A stretch of 64,000 nt of DNA, from positions 102,971-166,970 of the forward strand of contig NZ_JAKZGO010000008.1 in the NCBI RefSeq assembly GCF_022549785.1. Reading direction: 5' to 3'. The notes beneath the pieces were generated by a model that ran no database searches, was not told the origin of the DNA, and saw only the letters and a program-made list of their open reading frames with translations. Position 1 is the stretch's first letter. The number at the start of each line of letters is the position of its first letter. Below are positions 1 through 9,065 of the stretch, one piece after another. This DNA is from Belliella alkalica (GTDB taxonomy: Bacteria; Bacteroidota; Bacteroidia; Cytophagales; Cyclobacteriaceae). Position numbers and translations under genes: made by a program.

Positions 1-650
1 CATTACTGAAAGCGTTGCAATTGAAATTGACTGGCACTAGTATTCCTTGGATTCCTTCCAATGAACCTATGGTCACAAGATTGATCAATGACATCGTCCT
101 GGCAGAAGAAAGTGATGAAGATGGACAAGGAGGATATTGCAGTCACTTTGAATTGTACTTGAGAGCAATGAAAGAAGCCGGGGCAGATACAAGCAAGATA
201 GAAAGTGTGATAGAAGAATTGAGAACTGGAAAGTCATTTGATGAAGTCATAGAAAGTCTCGATCAGCCAGATTCTGTCAAGCATTTTCTAAGAACAAACT
301 TTGCCGTAGTGCAAGCGGGAAAGCCTCACCAAATAGCAGCATCATTTACACTTGGGAGAGAAGAATTGATTCCAGATTTGTTTCGCCAATTAGTGAACGA
401 CCTTATCAAAAGCAAGCCGGGTGAACTGGAAACATTGGAATATTACTTTGAAAGACATATCCATTTGGATGAAGATCACCATGGTCCATTAGCAATGAAA
501 ATGTTAGATCACCTATGTGGCAATGATCCTGTAAAGTGGGAAGAGACAAAGTTAGCGGCCATTGAAGCACTAGAAGCCAGAAAAGTGCTGTGGGATGGGA
601 TTCATGAAGTGGGAAGAGTTAAAGTTACTGCGGAAAGTCAGAGTCTTTAA
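1..650 (+). CDS. DUF3050 family protein, 5' end outside the window
   Basis: The frame is open to the first base (codons for LLKA precede the first possible start, a TTG at 15), so the N-terminus lies upstream and about 216 residues are visible. The sequence resembles the DUF3050 family as I remember it: roughly 250-residue, all-helical, heme-oxygenase-like proteins of unknown function. Visible landmarks are SHFELYLRAM, FTLGREELIPDLF, a His/Asp/Glu-rich stretch YYFERHIHLDEDHHG, and LWDGI near the C-terminus. The clustered acidic and His residues would suit metal or heme binding, but that is inference. Nothing in the context assigns a role. Confidence 0.7.
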   Translation, partial: LLKALQLKLTGTSIPWIPSNEPMVTRLINDIVLAEESDEDGQGGYCSHFELYLRAMKEAGADTSKIESVIEELRTGKSFDEVIESLDQPDSVKHFLRTNFAVVQAGKPHQIAASFTLGREELIPDLFRQLVNDLIKSKPGELETLEYYFERHIHLDEDHHGPLAMKMLDHLCGNDPVKWEETKLAAIEALEARKVLWDGIHEVGRVKVTAESQSL

Positions 651-688
651 TGTTAGCTAGATTTCCAAAGAAAGGTTTTGCTAGTTTC

Positions 689-751
689 AATTCACCAATT
701 ATTATGTTTTTTGGTGAATTGATTCACCAAATTTCAATATATTTGGTGAAT
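689..751. promoter_or_regulatory. Two tandem inverted repeats upstream of the AAA ATPase gene
   Basis: AATTCACCAA (689-698) pairs with TTGGTGAATT (711-720), and ATTCACCAAAT (722-732) pairs with ATTTGGTGAAT (741-751). The same arms recur at a 32-bp spacing (TTCACCAA at 691 and 723, TTGGTGAA at 711 and 743), about three helical turns. The last arm ends 10 bp before the ATG at 762. The arrangement suggests a double operator or a structured leader. No cognate repressor gene is adjacent. Confidence 0.5.
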
Positions 752-761
752 AGAGAAAATT

Positions 762-1880
762 ATGATACCAAGAATTTTAAAAGAGACTACCTCTGACAAA
801 CTATTCAAAGGTAAAACTTTGATCCTGATAGGAGCTCGGCAAGTAGGAAAATCAACATTGATTCGGGAGATTCTAAAGGATCACAACTACTCTTTTTTTG
901 ATGGTGACGATCCTTTGGTAAGGGAACTACTCACTAACCCTAATACTAAAGAAATAGAATCTATTCTCGGAAACTCTAAAATCATTTACATAGATGAAGC
1001 ACAGCGTATTGAAAATATCGGTATAACAGCAAAAATCATTCATGATCAATTCAAAAATGTGCAATTGATCATAAGTGGTTCTTCGGCATTTGAGCTAAGA
1101 AACCACACCAACGAAGCACTTACAGGAAGAAAATTTGAATACTTTCTTTATCCAATATCTTTCAATGAATACGAAAACGCAGTAGGTTATCTAGATGCAC
1201 AAAGAGATTTGGAGCAACGTTTGATTTTTGGTTTTTATCCTGAAGTAACCAACAATAGAGGTGAAGAGCGAGATACTTTAAACGAAATTACCCAAAGCTA
1301 CTTGTTCAAGGATATACTGGCTTATGCCAATATCAAAAAACCTGAAGTCCTTGAAAAAATTCTTCAGGAGTTAGCCTTTCAGGTTGGCAGTGAGGTCAGT
1401 TATAATGAAATAGCCCAACTTACAGGAGTAGATAAAAATACAGTTTCAAACTATATACATTTACTTGAACTCTCGTACATTATCTTTCCACTTACTTCAT
1501 TTAGTCGAAACCTGCGCAATGAAATCAAAACAAACAGAAAAATTTACTTCTACGATAATGGTATTCGAAATTCCATTATTCAAAATTTTAACCCAGTAGG
1601 ATTACGAAATGATATAGGAGCTTTGTGGGAAAACTTCTTAATGTCAGAAAGATTGAAAAGAAATCATTATCATAAGAAATATTGCAACAAGTATTTCTGG
1701 AGAACTACACAACGACAAGAAATTGACTATGTAGAAGAAACTGATGGTAAGATCACAGGATTTGAATTCAAATGGAACCCAAAATCAAAAGTGAAAATCC
1801 CTTCAACTTTTGTAAATACTTATAAGGCAGATGTAGAGATTATTGATAAAGAGAATTTCAGAGAATTTGTAAGCATCTAA
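762..1880 (+). CDS. AAA+ ATPase with C-terminal DUF4143-type domain
   Basis: A 372-residue ATPase of the common prokaryotic AAA_14/DUF4143 family. Residues 24-32 (GARQVGKST) form the Walker A motif, IIYIDEAQ (74-81) Walker B, and SGSS (105-108) followed by TGR (121-123) the sensor region typical of this family. The C-terminal half (about 190-340) has the helix-turn-helix-like TGVDKNTVSNYI stretch and a restriction-nuclease-like fold signature (EIDYVEE...GFEFKW) usual for DUF4143. The family is widespread and often horizontally transferred; its role is not settled. Here it stands alone, flanked upstream by tandem inverted repeats and downstream by a perfect 20-bp inverted repeat that overlaps its stop codon. 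Confidence 0.8.
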   Translation: MIPRILKETTSDKLFKGKTLILIGARQVGKSTLIREILKDHNYSFFDGDDPLVRELLTNPNTKEIESILGNSKIIYIDEAQRIENIGITAKIIHDQFKNVQLIISGSSAFELRNHTNEALTGRKFEYFLYPISFNEYENAVGYLDAQRDLEQRLIFGFYPEVTNNRGEERDTLNEITQSYLFKDILAYANIKKPEVLEKILQELAFQVGSEVSYNEIAQLTGVDKNTVSNYIHLLELSYIIFPLTSFSRNLRNEIKTNRKIYFYDNGIRNSIIQNFNPVGLRNDIGALWENFLMSERLKRNHYHKKYCNKYFWRTTQRQEIDYVEETDGKITGFEFKWNPKSKVKIPSTFVNTYKADVEIIDKENFREFVSI

Positions 1881-1920
1881 CTTAAGAAATTATCAATTAG
1901 AATTTCTTAAGTTAGATGCT
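1872..1920. terminator. Perfect 20-bp inverted repeat, probable bidirectional terminator
   Basis: Bases 1872-1891 are the exact reverse complement of 1901-1920, with a 9-nt loop. The left arm includes the last codons and TAA stop of the AAA ATPase gene; the right arm lies 15 bp beyond the stop of the convergent lipoprotein gene at 1936. There is no strong T tract, so termination is inferred from the position between convergent genes. Confidence 0.6.
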
Positions 1921-1935
1921 ATAAAAAGAATTCAA

Positions 1936-3066
1936 CTAGTTTAGCTTTATCCTCACAAATCCCAATTCATCGTCTATATTTTCATAAAGCCAAATGGTAT
2001 TGTCGAGAAAGAAATGTCTTGGTGGCTCCTTGGTATAATTCTCCAATTTTGTTTCTTTGATTATTTTCAGGTTTTTATCTAAGACAGTCAAAAAAACTTC
2101 TGAGTTTAAAAGTTTTGGTTCTCCATATTCATCTAACTCTTCTTGATAGCTGTTTTTATATGACATCCTGATAAATTGCTGTGAAATCGGATCCCATTTT
2201 GGATCCATAAAGTTAATGGATTCAAAAAACTTTCTTCTGAAGACCATCCCTTCTTCTGCATCCGCTGATGATGGCATTTCGGTTTCATTTTTATTACCTG
2301 TAAGCTTGCTATCCCAAGGAATCAAGTACAGAGAATCTAAAAGCATATCATATACATAAGCTTCATTGAAAGCACTATTAGTCATTATAATTCTTTCAGC
2401 ATTGACAGTTGGAAAGGGGACAATACCAAACCCACCACCACCAGTAAACTCCATGTTGAACTCATCAAACTTTTCTGTCTCAGGTAAAGAAATCTTTTGA
2501 TAAGATTTCTTTACCGAATCAAACTTCATAATAAAAAACTCCCTTGGCGTATTCTTTATAAAAACGCCAAAAATCAGGGATGGATCATCTGGATGTTCAA
2601 CCAATCGCATCGGAAATGATTCTGCTCCCTTGATCTCTTCTGGACCAAACTTATCAAGTTTTAGATCCTTAATTTTTTCACCTGTCTGATCAAAAATGGC
2701 ATTAAGCCCATAAGACCAGATCATGATTTGATCTTCAGAATTCAATGAATACCCACCAATATATGCCCCCATTCCATTTGGTCCTTCTCTCTCAAATTGA
2801 AGTGTTTTTTCTAAAGTCAAGGTTTCTAAATTGATCTTATCAAATTTAGATTGGTTGAAAACGTAATTGAATAGATATTTGCCATCATTAGACAGCTCTG
2901 GATAGCTCAAGCCATATTGAAGGTCAATAATACCATCACCAGCATCCACCACCACAGTATCCTGGGTGAGGTTAAATTCAAAATTCTCTGAAGACTCACT
3001 TTTCTCAGTTGAGCAAGCTGATGTTAGAACCAAGCCTGAAATCATTCCAATTATTAATTTTTTCAT
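1936..3066 (-). CDS. DUF4221-like lipoprotein (paralogue 1)
   Basis: A 376-residue exported lipoprotein: a signal peptide ends in the lipobox LTSAC with Cys18 as the lipid site, followed by a Ser/Glu-rich linker. It shares the hallmarks of the neighbouring set: DTVVVDAGDG soon after the linker, FEREGPNGMG near residue 94, AYVYDMLLDSLY mid-protein, and a C-terminal ENIDDELGFVRIKLN. I assign it to DUF4221, a Bacteroidetes lipoprotein family without known function. The spaced aromatic/Asp strands and the GPNG motif recall six-bladed beta-propellers, which is inference. It is the last gene of a three-gene minus-strand run, 6 bp after the previous paralogue. Confidence 0.72.
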   Translation of the reverse strand: MKKLIIGMISGLVLTSACSTEKSESSENFEFNLTQDTVVVDAGDGIIDLQYGLSYPELSNDGKYLFNYVFNQSKFDKINLETLTLEKTLQFEREGPNGMGAYIGGYSLNSEDQIMIWSYGLNAIFDQTGEKIKDLKLDKFGPEEIKGAESFPMRLVEHPDDPSLIFGVFIKNTPREFFIMKFDSVKKSYQKISLPETEKFDEFNMEFTGGGGFGIVPFPTVNAERIIMTNSAFNEAYVYDMLLDSLYLIPWDSKLTGNKNETEMPSSADAEEGMVFRRKFFESINFMDPKWDPISQQFIRMSYKNSYQEELDEYGEPKLLNSEVFLTVLDKNLKIIKETKLENYTKEPPRHFFLDNTIWLYENIDDELGFVRIKLN

Positions 3067-3072
3067 CTTATG

Positions 3073-4233
3073 TTAGTTTATGGTCATTCTTATAAAAGCC
3101 AATTCATCGTCTATATTTTCATGTAGCCAGATCTTACCATCTTTGACAAAGTGTTTGGAAGGTTTATTCTGAATTTCAGGGATATTTGATTCTGCTATGA
3201 GGTTAAGATCTTCATCATAAATGCTGAGAAAAACTTCCGCATCAATTGGTTTGTATGCCCCATAGTCGTACTTCTCTTCTCCAAAAATAGTTTTAACAGC
3301 AAAACGATAATACCGCTTATTTTTTTCATCCCAATTAAAAACACCAAAGTTCATATCCTCTTCTGATAGTCTAGCAGTCTCCCACAGTTTTTCATAATCA
3401 ACTTCTTTTGGATACTGAAACTTCTTTTTGTCTCCAACCAATGGGCCGTCCCAGGCCTTAAATGATAAAGAATCCGTGATCATATCATAGATATAAGCAT
3501 AATTATAAGCGTTTGATATAATGATTGCCTTATTCTGATCGAATGTATATTCTACATCTTTATTTAAGCGCCCAACCTTGGAACCATCAAGTAAAATCTC
3601 TGAATAAAATTCAGTGGATTTATTTATTTCTGGGAGATCTACCTTTTTGAAACTGGCATCGGAAAAATCAAAAATCAGGAGATTTATTGTGTTGGTATCC
3701 CATTCATCGTATAATGTCAGAAACTTATCCTGCTCATTTGGAAATTGGGTTATTTGAAACAACTCAAAATCTTCAGGAAAATCTGCATCTTTCAGAATAC
3801 TATTGATAGATAAATTACGAAAAAGCTTACCTTGCTGATCCCAAATCCCCTTTTTTTCATAAGACCAAAATATGGTTTTGCCTTCTGGACTGCAAGCAAC
3901 GTGTCTTACATATGAACCCACACCATCAGGCCCTTCTTTTTCATACTTGATATTATCCACTAACTGAAGCTCGTCAAGGTCAATTTTCTCAAGGGAAAAA
4001 GCATTGCGATTCCAATTGTACAGGTATTTTCCATCACTAGAAAGATCTGAAATTAAAAGTCTATCATTCAGATGCAAATACTCGTTCCCAGAATCTACCA
4101 TGACAGTGTCAAAGGAATATTTCAGCTCTGTCTGTGTAGTATATATTTTTTCTTTCCTTTCTGCGCAAGAGATAAAAAAGGCGATGCTAATTGGTATAAA
4201 TACATACCTCATATGATATTTAGTATATTTCAT
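3073..4233 (-). CDS. DUF4221-like lipoprotein (paralogue 2)
   Basis: A 386-residue lipoprotein; the lipobox is FFISC. Two starts are possible: the ATG at 4233, which overlaps the stop of the upstream paralogue in an ATGA arrangement, and a second Met seven codons in (4212) directly before the hydrophobic core. The ATGA overlap favours the first for translational coupling, while the second gives a more usual signal peptide. Family motifs: DTVMVDSGNE, YEKEGPDGVG, AYIYDMITDSL and ENIDDELAFIRMTIN at the end. It is closest to paralogue 3, sharing long stretches such as PEIQNKPSKHFVKDGKIWL. Function unknown; predicted envelope location. Confidence 0.72.
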   Translation of the reverse strand: MKYTKYHMRYVFIPISIAFFISCAERKEKIYTTQTELKYSFDTVMVDSGNEYLHLNDRLLISDLSSDGKYLYNWNRNAFSLEKIDLDELQLVDNIKYEKEGPDGVGSYVRHVACSPEGKTIFWSYEKKGIWDQQGKLFRNLSINSILKDADFPEDFELFQITQFPNEQDKFLTLYDEWDTNTINLLIFDFSDASFKKVDLPEINKSTEFYSEILLDGSKVGRLNKDVEYTFDQNKAIIISNAYNYAYIYDMITDSLSFKAWDGPLVGDKKKFQYPKEVDYEKLWETARLSEEDMNFGVFNWDEKNKRYYRFAVKTIFGEEKYDYGAYKPIDAEVFLSIYDEDLNLIAESNIPEIQNKPSKHFVKDGKIWLHENIDDELAFIRMTIN

Positions 4234-5378
4234 TTGATCGTCATTCTCACAAAAGCCAATTCATCATCTATATTTTCAAAAAGCCAGATTTTTCCGTCTT
4301 TGATAAAGTGTTTGGCAGGTCTATTCTGGATTTCAGGGATTTTTGATTCTGCTATAAGGTTAAAGTCATTATCAAATATGCTTAAGAAAACTTCAGCTCC
4401 GCTAACTTTATAGGTTTCAAATTCCGTCAATTCTTCACTGTAGATAGTTTTGAGAGAGAACCTGTAATATTTTTTATTTTCATCGTCCCAAATAAAAGCA
4501 CCGTAATTAATTTCTTCATTCGCTTTTCGCATCGCTTCTGCTCGCTCTTTCCCTTCAGCTGGTACTTCTTTTGGAAGCTGTGCAGTTTGTTTACTTCCAA
4601 CCAATGGGCCTTCCCATGTTTTGAAATAGAGTGAATCCAGTCTCATATCATAGATATAAGCTTGATTGAATGAATTTAACCCCAAGATGACTTTATCATC
4701 ATAAATGGATTGCATGGTTCCTGCATTGAAGCTCCCCATCCATTGCCCTTCATACAGCATAGTGATTTCGAATTCAGACAGCTTTTGGAGTTCAGGTAAT
4801 TCTATTTTTCGGAAACTGTCATCAGAAAAATCAAAAATCAGGAAATAAAAATCAAGAGACTTCCATTTTCTATGCAGCGTAAGATATTTATCAGACTCAT
4901 TGGGGATTTGCACAAGTCTTGATATCATCACTTCTTCGGTATGCTCGGTATTTTCCAATAACTTGTCTATTGGCAATTCGCGAAGGAGGTTGCCTTCTTG
5001 ATCCCACACTCCTTTTTTGGAAGACCAAAAGAGACAATTGTCATCCTGTGTTAAGGCAAAATCAAAAGCGAAAGCTCCGACTCCATTTGGACCTTCCTGC
5101 TCAAATTTGATTTTGTTGACCAATTTCAGTTCATTCAGGTCGATTTTCTCAAGATTATTCGCCTCTCTATTCCAATTGAATAAGTACTTATTATCAGAAG
5201 AAATTCCGGAAGTAAAAAGCCGATTATTCAAATACAAGAACTCATCCCCTGAGTCCACCATGACTGTGTCAAAGGAATAGGTTAGGTTGCTGTTGATTTG
5301 AATTTCTTTGCTAGTGTCTAATTTGCCTCCACAAGAGATTAAAAATAATAAAGCAATTACAGTAAATAGATTTTTCAT
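4230..5378 (-). CDS. DUF4221-like lipoprotein (paralogue 3)
   Basis: A 382-residue lipoprotein, first gene of the tandem trio; the next gene starts inside its TGA. The signal peptide MKNLFTVIALLFLISC places the lipidated Cys at residue 16. Motifs are DTVMVDSGDE, FEQEGPNGVG, AYIYDMRLDSLY and ENIDDELAFVRMTIK. It diverges from a plus-strand relative starting at 5603, leaving a 224-bp AT-rich spacer that must hold both promoters; I could not place a convincing TAnnTTTG element for this gene. Similarity to paralogue 2 points to a fairly recent tandem duplication. Function unknown. Confidence 0.72.
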   Translation of the reverse strand: MKNLFTVIALLFLISCGGKLDTSKEIQINSNLTYSFDTVMVDSGDEFLYLNNRLFTSGISSDNKYLFNWNREANNLEKIDLNELKLVNKIKFEQEGPNGVGAFAFDFALTQDDNCLFWSSKKGVWDQEGNLLRELPIDKLLENTEHTEEVMISRLVQIPNESDKYLTLHRKWKSLDFYFLIFDFSDDSFRKIELPELQKLSEFEITMLYEGQWMGSFNAGTMQSIYDDKVILGLNSFNQAYIYDMRLDSLYFKTWEGPLVGSKQTAQLPKEVPAEGKERAEAMRKANEEINYGAFIWDDENKKYYRFSLKTIYSEELTEFETYKVSGAEVFLSIFDNDFNLIAESKIPEIQNRPAKHFIKDGKIWLFENIDDELAFVRMTIK

Positions 5379-5602
5379 AAGAATAGAGATTTGATATTTA
5401 AGTTCTAAAATCCTTTTGTGAACCTAATGATTGCCAGAATTATACAAAAAAGCAATAAAACTTTAAATTCATTTAATTAAAATTAGTTAAAAAAGATTTC
5501 CCCGCCTATCTTGGATCAACTAAGTGGTCTTTATCCTAATCAGAATAGGTAAATTTCATACCACGAAGTACCTATATTTATTACTAACCTCAGAATGTTG
5601 AA

Positions 5603-6706
5603 ATGAATCGATTTCTAATACTTTTTCTAGTAACTTTCTTGTTTATTGTTTCCTGTACCCAACAAGAGGCAACATCTGAAGCTGAATTTTTAGACATTAA
5701 GACTTTAGACGTCTCTAATGCCATAGGGGGTTATAATAAGTATCATTACATAGAAGATCCAGATCTCCTATATGCCTACAATCAATTGTCATCTGTTCTT
5801 GATGTTTTTGAATGGAAAGAAGGGAAATACCTTGGGACAATTCCACTACCTGATATACCTGAAGCCTTTGGTTTTGCATGGTCTGAGTTTTTTCCAATTG
5901 CTGAAGATTCCTTGCTATTTGTAGACTATTTCGGAAAAATATTGTTGACTAACGCTGAAAGTGAACTTCTCTTGGCTTTTTCATTGAATGATTATTTACC
6001 TAATGGATACGAGTTTTTCTTTGGAAATAATACTCAAAATTTAATTTATAAAAATGGTAGGCTAGTTTTCAGAATTCAAAGAACTAATTTTTCACCAAAT
6101 AAGCAAGGGTATTATGAAGGAGAAATTTTTGGTTGCCTAAATTTGAACGCGCTAGATAAAGCCAGATTGCTTGGCGAATACCCAGAAAACTACGAGATTA
6201 AGAATAACAAATTCTTTTTCAATAATACTAAACTAGGATTTGATTTTGGATTAGATTCCGAAGAAGAAGTTTTGATTTCATTTAGAAATGATCATGCTAT
6301 CCAATTAGTGATCGCAACGAGAAGAAAATGGTATGAAGGGAAGTCACAATTCCTCAAAAATCCCACACAATTAGATATAAATCAAGAAATTAGCTCTATT
6401 GAATGGATGGTTAAGGAAGGGTTTTATCATGACATTTTTACAGATCCCTATCGGAAAGTTATTTATAGAATTTGCGTCTTTCCTCAAGATTTAAATGATT
6501 TGGACGGTAAAAGAAGGAGTGCCGCAACTAGACCCTTTTCTATTCAGAAATTTAATAAGGATTTTAAGCTTTTGGCTGAAACTTCATTCAACACATCAGT
6601 TCTCGAATACTCTTTTTTGTCCCGAGTTGTTACCAGAGATGGTCTTTACCTTGGTGTTTTGGATTCTCCTGAAGACGAGTTAGTGTTCAGGAAGGTGATT
6701 TTCTAA
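5603..6706 (+). CDS. Divergent DUF4221-like lipoprotein (paralogue 4)
   Basis: A 367-residue lipoprotein with signal peptide MNRFLILFLVTFLFIVSC and lipid site Cys18. It is much more diverged than its minus-strand neighbours: the EGPNG motif is absent, but length, architecture and the C-terminal LDSPEDELVFRKVIF (compare NIDDELAFVRMKIN) support the same family. It lies on the plus strand between the two tandem trios and is transcribed away from the first one. The family assignment is less certain than for the tandem genes. No function can be proposed beyond an outer-membrane or periplasmic lipoprotein. Confidence 0.6.
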   Translation: MNRFLILFLVTFLFIVSCTQQEATSEAEFLDIKTLDVSNAIGGYNKYHYIEDPDLLYAYNQLSSVLDVFEWKEGKYLGTIPLPDIPEAFGFAWSEFFPIAEDSLLFVDYFGKILLTNAESELLLAFSLNDYLPNGYEFFFGNNTQNLIYKNGRLVFRIQRTNFSPNKQGYYEGEIFGCLNLNALDKARLLGEYPENYEIKNNKFFFNNTKLGFDFGLDSEEEVLISFRNDHAIQLVIATRRKWYEGKSQFLKNPTQLDINQEISSIEWMVKEGFYHDIFTDPYRKVIYRICVFPQDLNDLDGKRRSAATRPFSIQKFNKDFKLLAETSFNTSVLEYSFLSRVVTRDGLYLGVLDSPEDELVFRKVIF

Positions 6707-6777
6707 ATGTTTAACCCCAATACATATTTAGGCTATAGTTGAAAATAATTGATTTAACTTGTCCACATCATTGAGTT

Positions 6778-7917
6778 TTAATTGATTTTCATCCTTACAA
6801 AAGCCAATTCATCGTCTATATTTAAGTAACTGTAAATTTGACCGTCCTTTACAAATTTGGCTGTTGGTTCTGAATTGATGATTTCTGTGATTTCCCTTTC
6901 TCCAATCACTTCAAACTTCTCATTGATAATACTTATAAAGACTTTAGATTTTACTTTTTCATCAGCGATTCGGGGTAACTTGTAAGAACAAAATCTGTAA
7001 AACACTTCGTTTTTTTCGTCCCAAAAAAGCTCCGTAAACTTGACTTCTTCATTCAGTTTGGTTTCCATTTCTGTCCTTTCTTCACTAGAGGAAACATCAT
7101 TCGTATAAGTCCCTGATTTTTCATTGGCAAAAAGTGTATTGGTAATCCTATGGTATGTCAAGCTATCATTTTTGGGATCATATTCGTAGATAGCATTGAA
7201 GGCATCAGACCAAAAAATAACTTTCCCTTTATGATGTGTCAATTCAAGATTTGGTTCACTTGCATAAATTTCCATAAATCCTTCAGACTCATTTTTAAAG
7301 GTTACCCTGAAATTTTCACGTTTTTGATACTCAGGCAGCGCGATCAATTTGCTGGTTTGATTTGCCAAATCAATATGAACAATATCCGAATTCAGATCTG
7401 AAAAAAAATCTTGTATCCCACAATACATAATATCTCCAGATTCAGAAAATCCAATTACAGATAGAGACTCTTCCTCATCTATTTTGTCCCTCAACCAATC
7501 ATCGTTTAGCTTGATCCTTTGAAGGACATTTCCATCAATATCCGCTATATTAAGCTGCCCCCACTCCATGAAACCAATTTGGTCTTCTTTGACAATAAAA
7601 GTCTTGTAGGGATATTGACCTACACTGTTTGGCCCGTCTCTCTCAAATGGCTTTTTTTCAATGAGCTTCAAAGCACTAAGGTCTATCACTTCAAGATTGG
7701 AAGATTGGACATCCCAAAAATACAAAAGTGTCTTGTCAAGGTTGACAAACTGACCATTGGAACTGGTAGCCGTCATCAGGATCTCATCACCAGAATCAAC
7801 GATGACTGTGTCCATGCTGATGGAAATTTCAGAGTAGTCTCCTCCTAATTGATTTTCTCTGCTTTCACCGCAGGAAAAAAGTAACAAAGCGAATATTGGT
7901 AATACTAAATATTTCAT
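6778..7917 (-). CDS. DUF4221-like lipoprotein (paralogue 5)
   Basis: A 379-residue lipoprotein with lipobox LLFSC (Cys16). Family motifs: DTVIVDSGDE, FERDGPNSVGQ, AIYEYDPKNDSL and a terminal YLNIDDELAFVRMKIN. It is the last gene of the second tandem trio, 10 bp downstream of paralogue 6, and almost certainly cotranscribed with it. Members of this trio share features not found in the first trio: SESREKQ/ESRENQ after the Cys, IKLNDDWL/LSEDWV segments and KFVKDGQIY. This points to two separate lineages, each amplified locally. Function unknown. Confidence 0.72.
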   Translation of the reverse strand: MKYLVLPIFALLLFSCGESRENQLGGDYSEISISMDTVIVDSGDEILMTATSSNGQFVNLDKTLLYFWDVQSSNLEVIDLSALKLIEKKPFERDGPNSVGQYPYKTFIVKEDQIGFMEWGQLNIADIDGNVLQRIKLNDDWLRDKIDEEESLSVIGFSESGDIMYCGIQDFFSDLNSDIVHIDLANQTSKLIALPEYQKRENFRVTFKNESEGFMEIYASEPNLELTHHKGKVIFWSDAFNAIYEYDPKNDSLTYHRITNTLFANEKSGTYTNDVSSSEERTEMETKLNEEVKFTELFWDEKNEVFYRFCSYKLPRIADEKVKSKVFISIINEKFEVIGEREITEIINSEPTAKFVKDGQIYSYLNIDDELAFVRMKIN

Positions 7918-7927
7918 AACTTATTGT

Positions 7928-9055
7928 TTAATTTATCTTCAGCCTAACATAACCTAATTCATCATCCACATTGAGGAAGAGGTAGATTTTCCCATCTCTC
8001 ACAAACTTTGCATTTGGTACTAAAGGTATTATGTCAGTGATTTCTTTTTCTCCTACTACATTATAACTTTCATCGATTATACTGATATAGGTTTTATACT
8101 TGGTGGGCTCATCTGCGATTTTTGGAAGCTGTTGGTGGGCGAACCTGTAATAGACATTATTTTTATCATCCCATAAGAGACTAGAGAAACTTATTTCTTG
8201 GTTGATTTTGTTAATTTCCTCAGCCCTAGCTTCATTGGAAGTAACATCATTGACATATGTCCCCATCTTTTCATTTGGAAAGATATTATTGGTAATCATT
8301 TCGAACCTCAAAGAATCCGTTTTGGGATCATAGACGTAAACATTGTTAATTACATTTGTCCAAAATATAACTTTATCATAATTTTTGTCCATTGATAAAT
8401 TTGGAGAATTCATTGACGTACCACCATTTTCATTTTTAAAAGACACCCTAAAGTTTTCCCTTTTTTCAAATTCTGGTAGTTCAATAAATTTTGTTGTTTT
8501 ATTCTCTATGTCTACTTGAACTATATTGGAGTTTATTTTTGAAAAATTTGTGATACTGCAGTACATCAATTTTCCATCATTAGAAAAACCCATCATACTT
8601 AAAAAATCTGTCACTCCCAATCCCGCTTTCACCCAATCCTCACTCAAATCGATTCTTTGCTGGACATTCCCATCAAAATCCGCCAAGGTTATTTTATTCC
8701 AATCGGAAAATGCTATTAAATTATCATTTATCCACCTCGCTTGATATACATTTTGACCAATACCATTTGGCCCTTCCTTTTCGAAGGTTTTCTTCTCAAG
8801 AAGTTGAAGGTTCTTAAGATCGACAATCTCCAATTCAGCAGACTTCCCTTCATAAAAAATCAAACTGCTGTTGTCAGAATTACTAGAATGTCCAAAAGGG
8901 TTTGTAGCCGCCATCAAAATATCCTCACCTGAATCAACGATAACAGTGTCCATACTGATGGAAAAATCAGAATAGTCTTCTCCTGATTGTTTTTCTCTGC
9001 TTTCACTACAGGAAAAAAGTAGTAAAACGAATATTGATAAAATTAAATGTTTCAT
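7928..9055 (-). CDS. DUF4221-like lipoprotein (paralogue 6)
   Basis: A 375-residue lipoprotein with signal peptide MKHLILSIFVLLLFSC (Cys16). Motifs: DTVIVDSGEDILMAATN, FEKEGPNGIGQN, VYVYDPKTDSLRF and a C-terminal NVDDELGYVRLKIN. It is the middle gene of the second trio, with 10-bp spacers on both sides. The N-terminal 40 residues are nearly the same as in paralogue 5, while the interior is closer to paralogue 7 (DDKNNVYYRF, NGGTSM), a mosaic that would fit recombination between tandem copies. Envelope lipoprotein of unknown role. Confidence 0.72.
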   Translation of the reverse strand: MKHLILSIFVLLLFSCSESREKQSGEDYSDFSISMDTVIVDSGEDILMAATNPFGHSSNSDNSSLIFYEGKSAELEIVDLKNLQLLEKKTFEKEGPNGIGQNVYQARWINDNLIAFSDWNKITLADFDGNVQQRIDLSEDWVKAGLGVTDFLSMMGFSNDGKLMYCSITNFSKINSNIVQVDIENKTTKFIELPEFEKRENFRVSFKNENGGTSMNSPNLSMDKNYDKVIFWTNVINNVYVYDPKTDSLRFEMITNNIFPNEKMGTYVNDVTSNEARAEEINKINQEISFSSLLWDDKNNVYYRFAHQQLPKIADEPTKYKTYISIIDESYNVVGEKEITDIIPLVPNAKFVRDGKIYLFLNVDDELGYVRLKIN

Positions 9056-9065
9056 ATCATAAATG

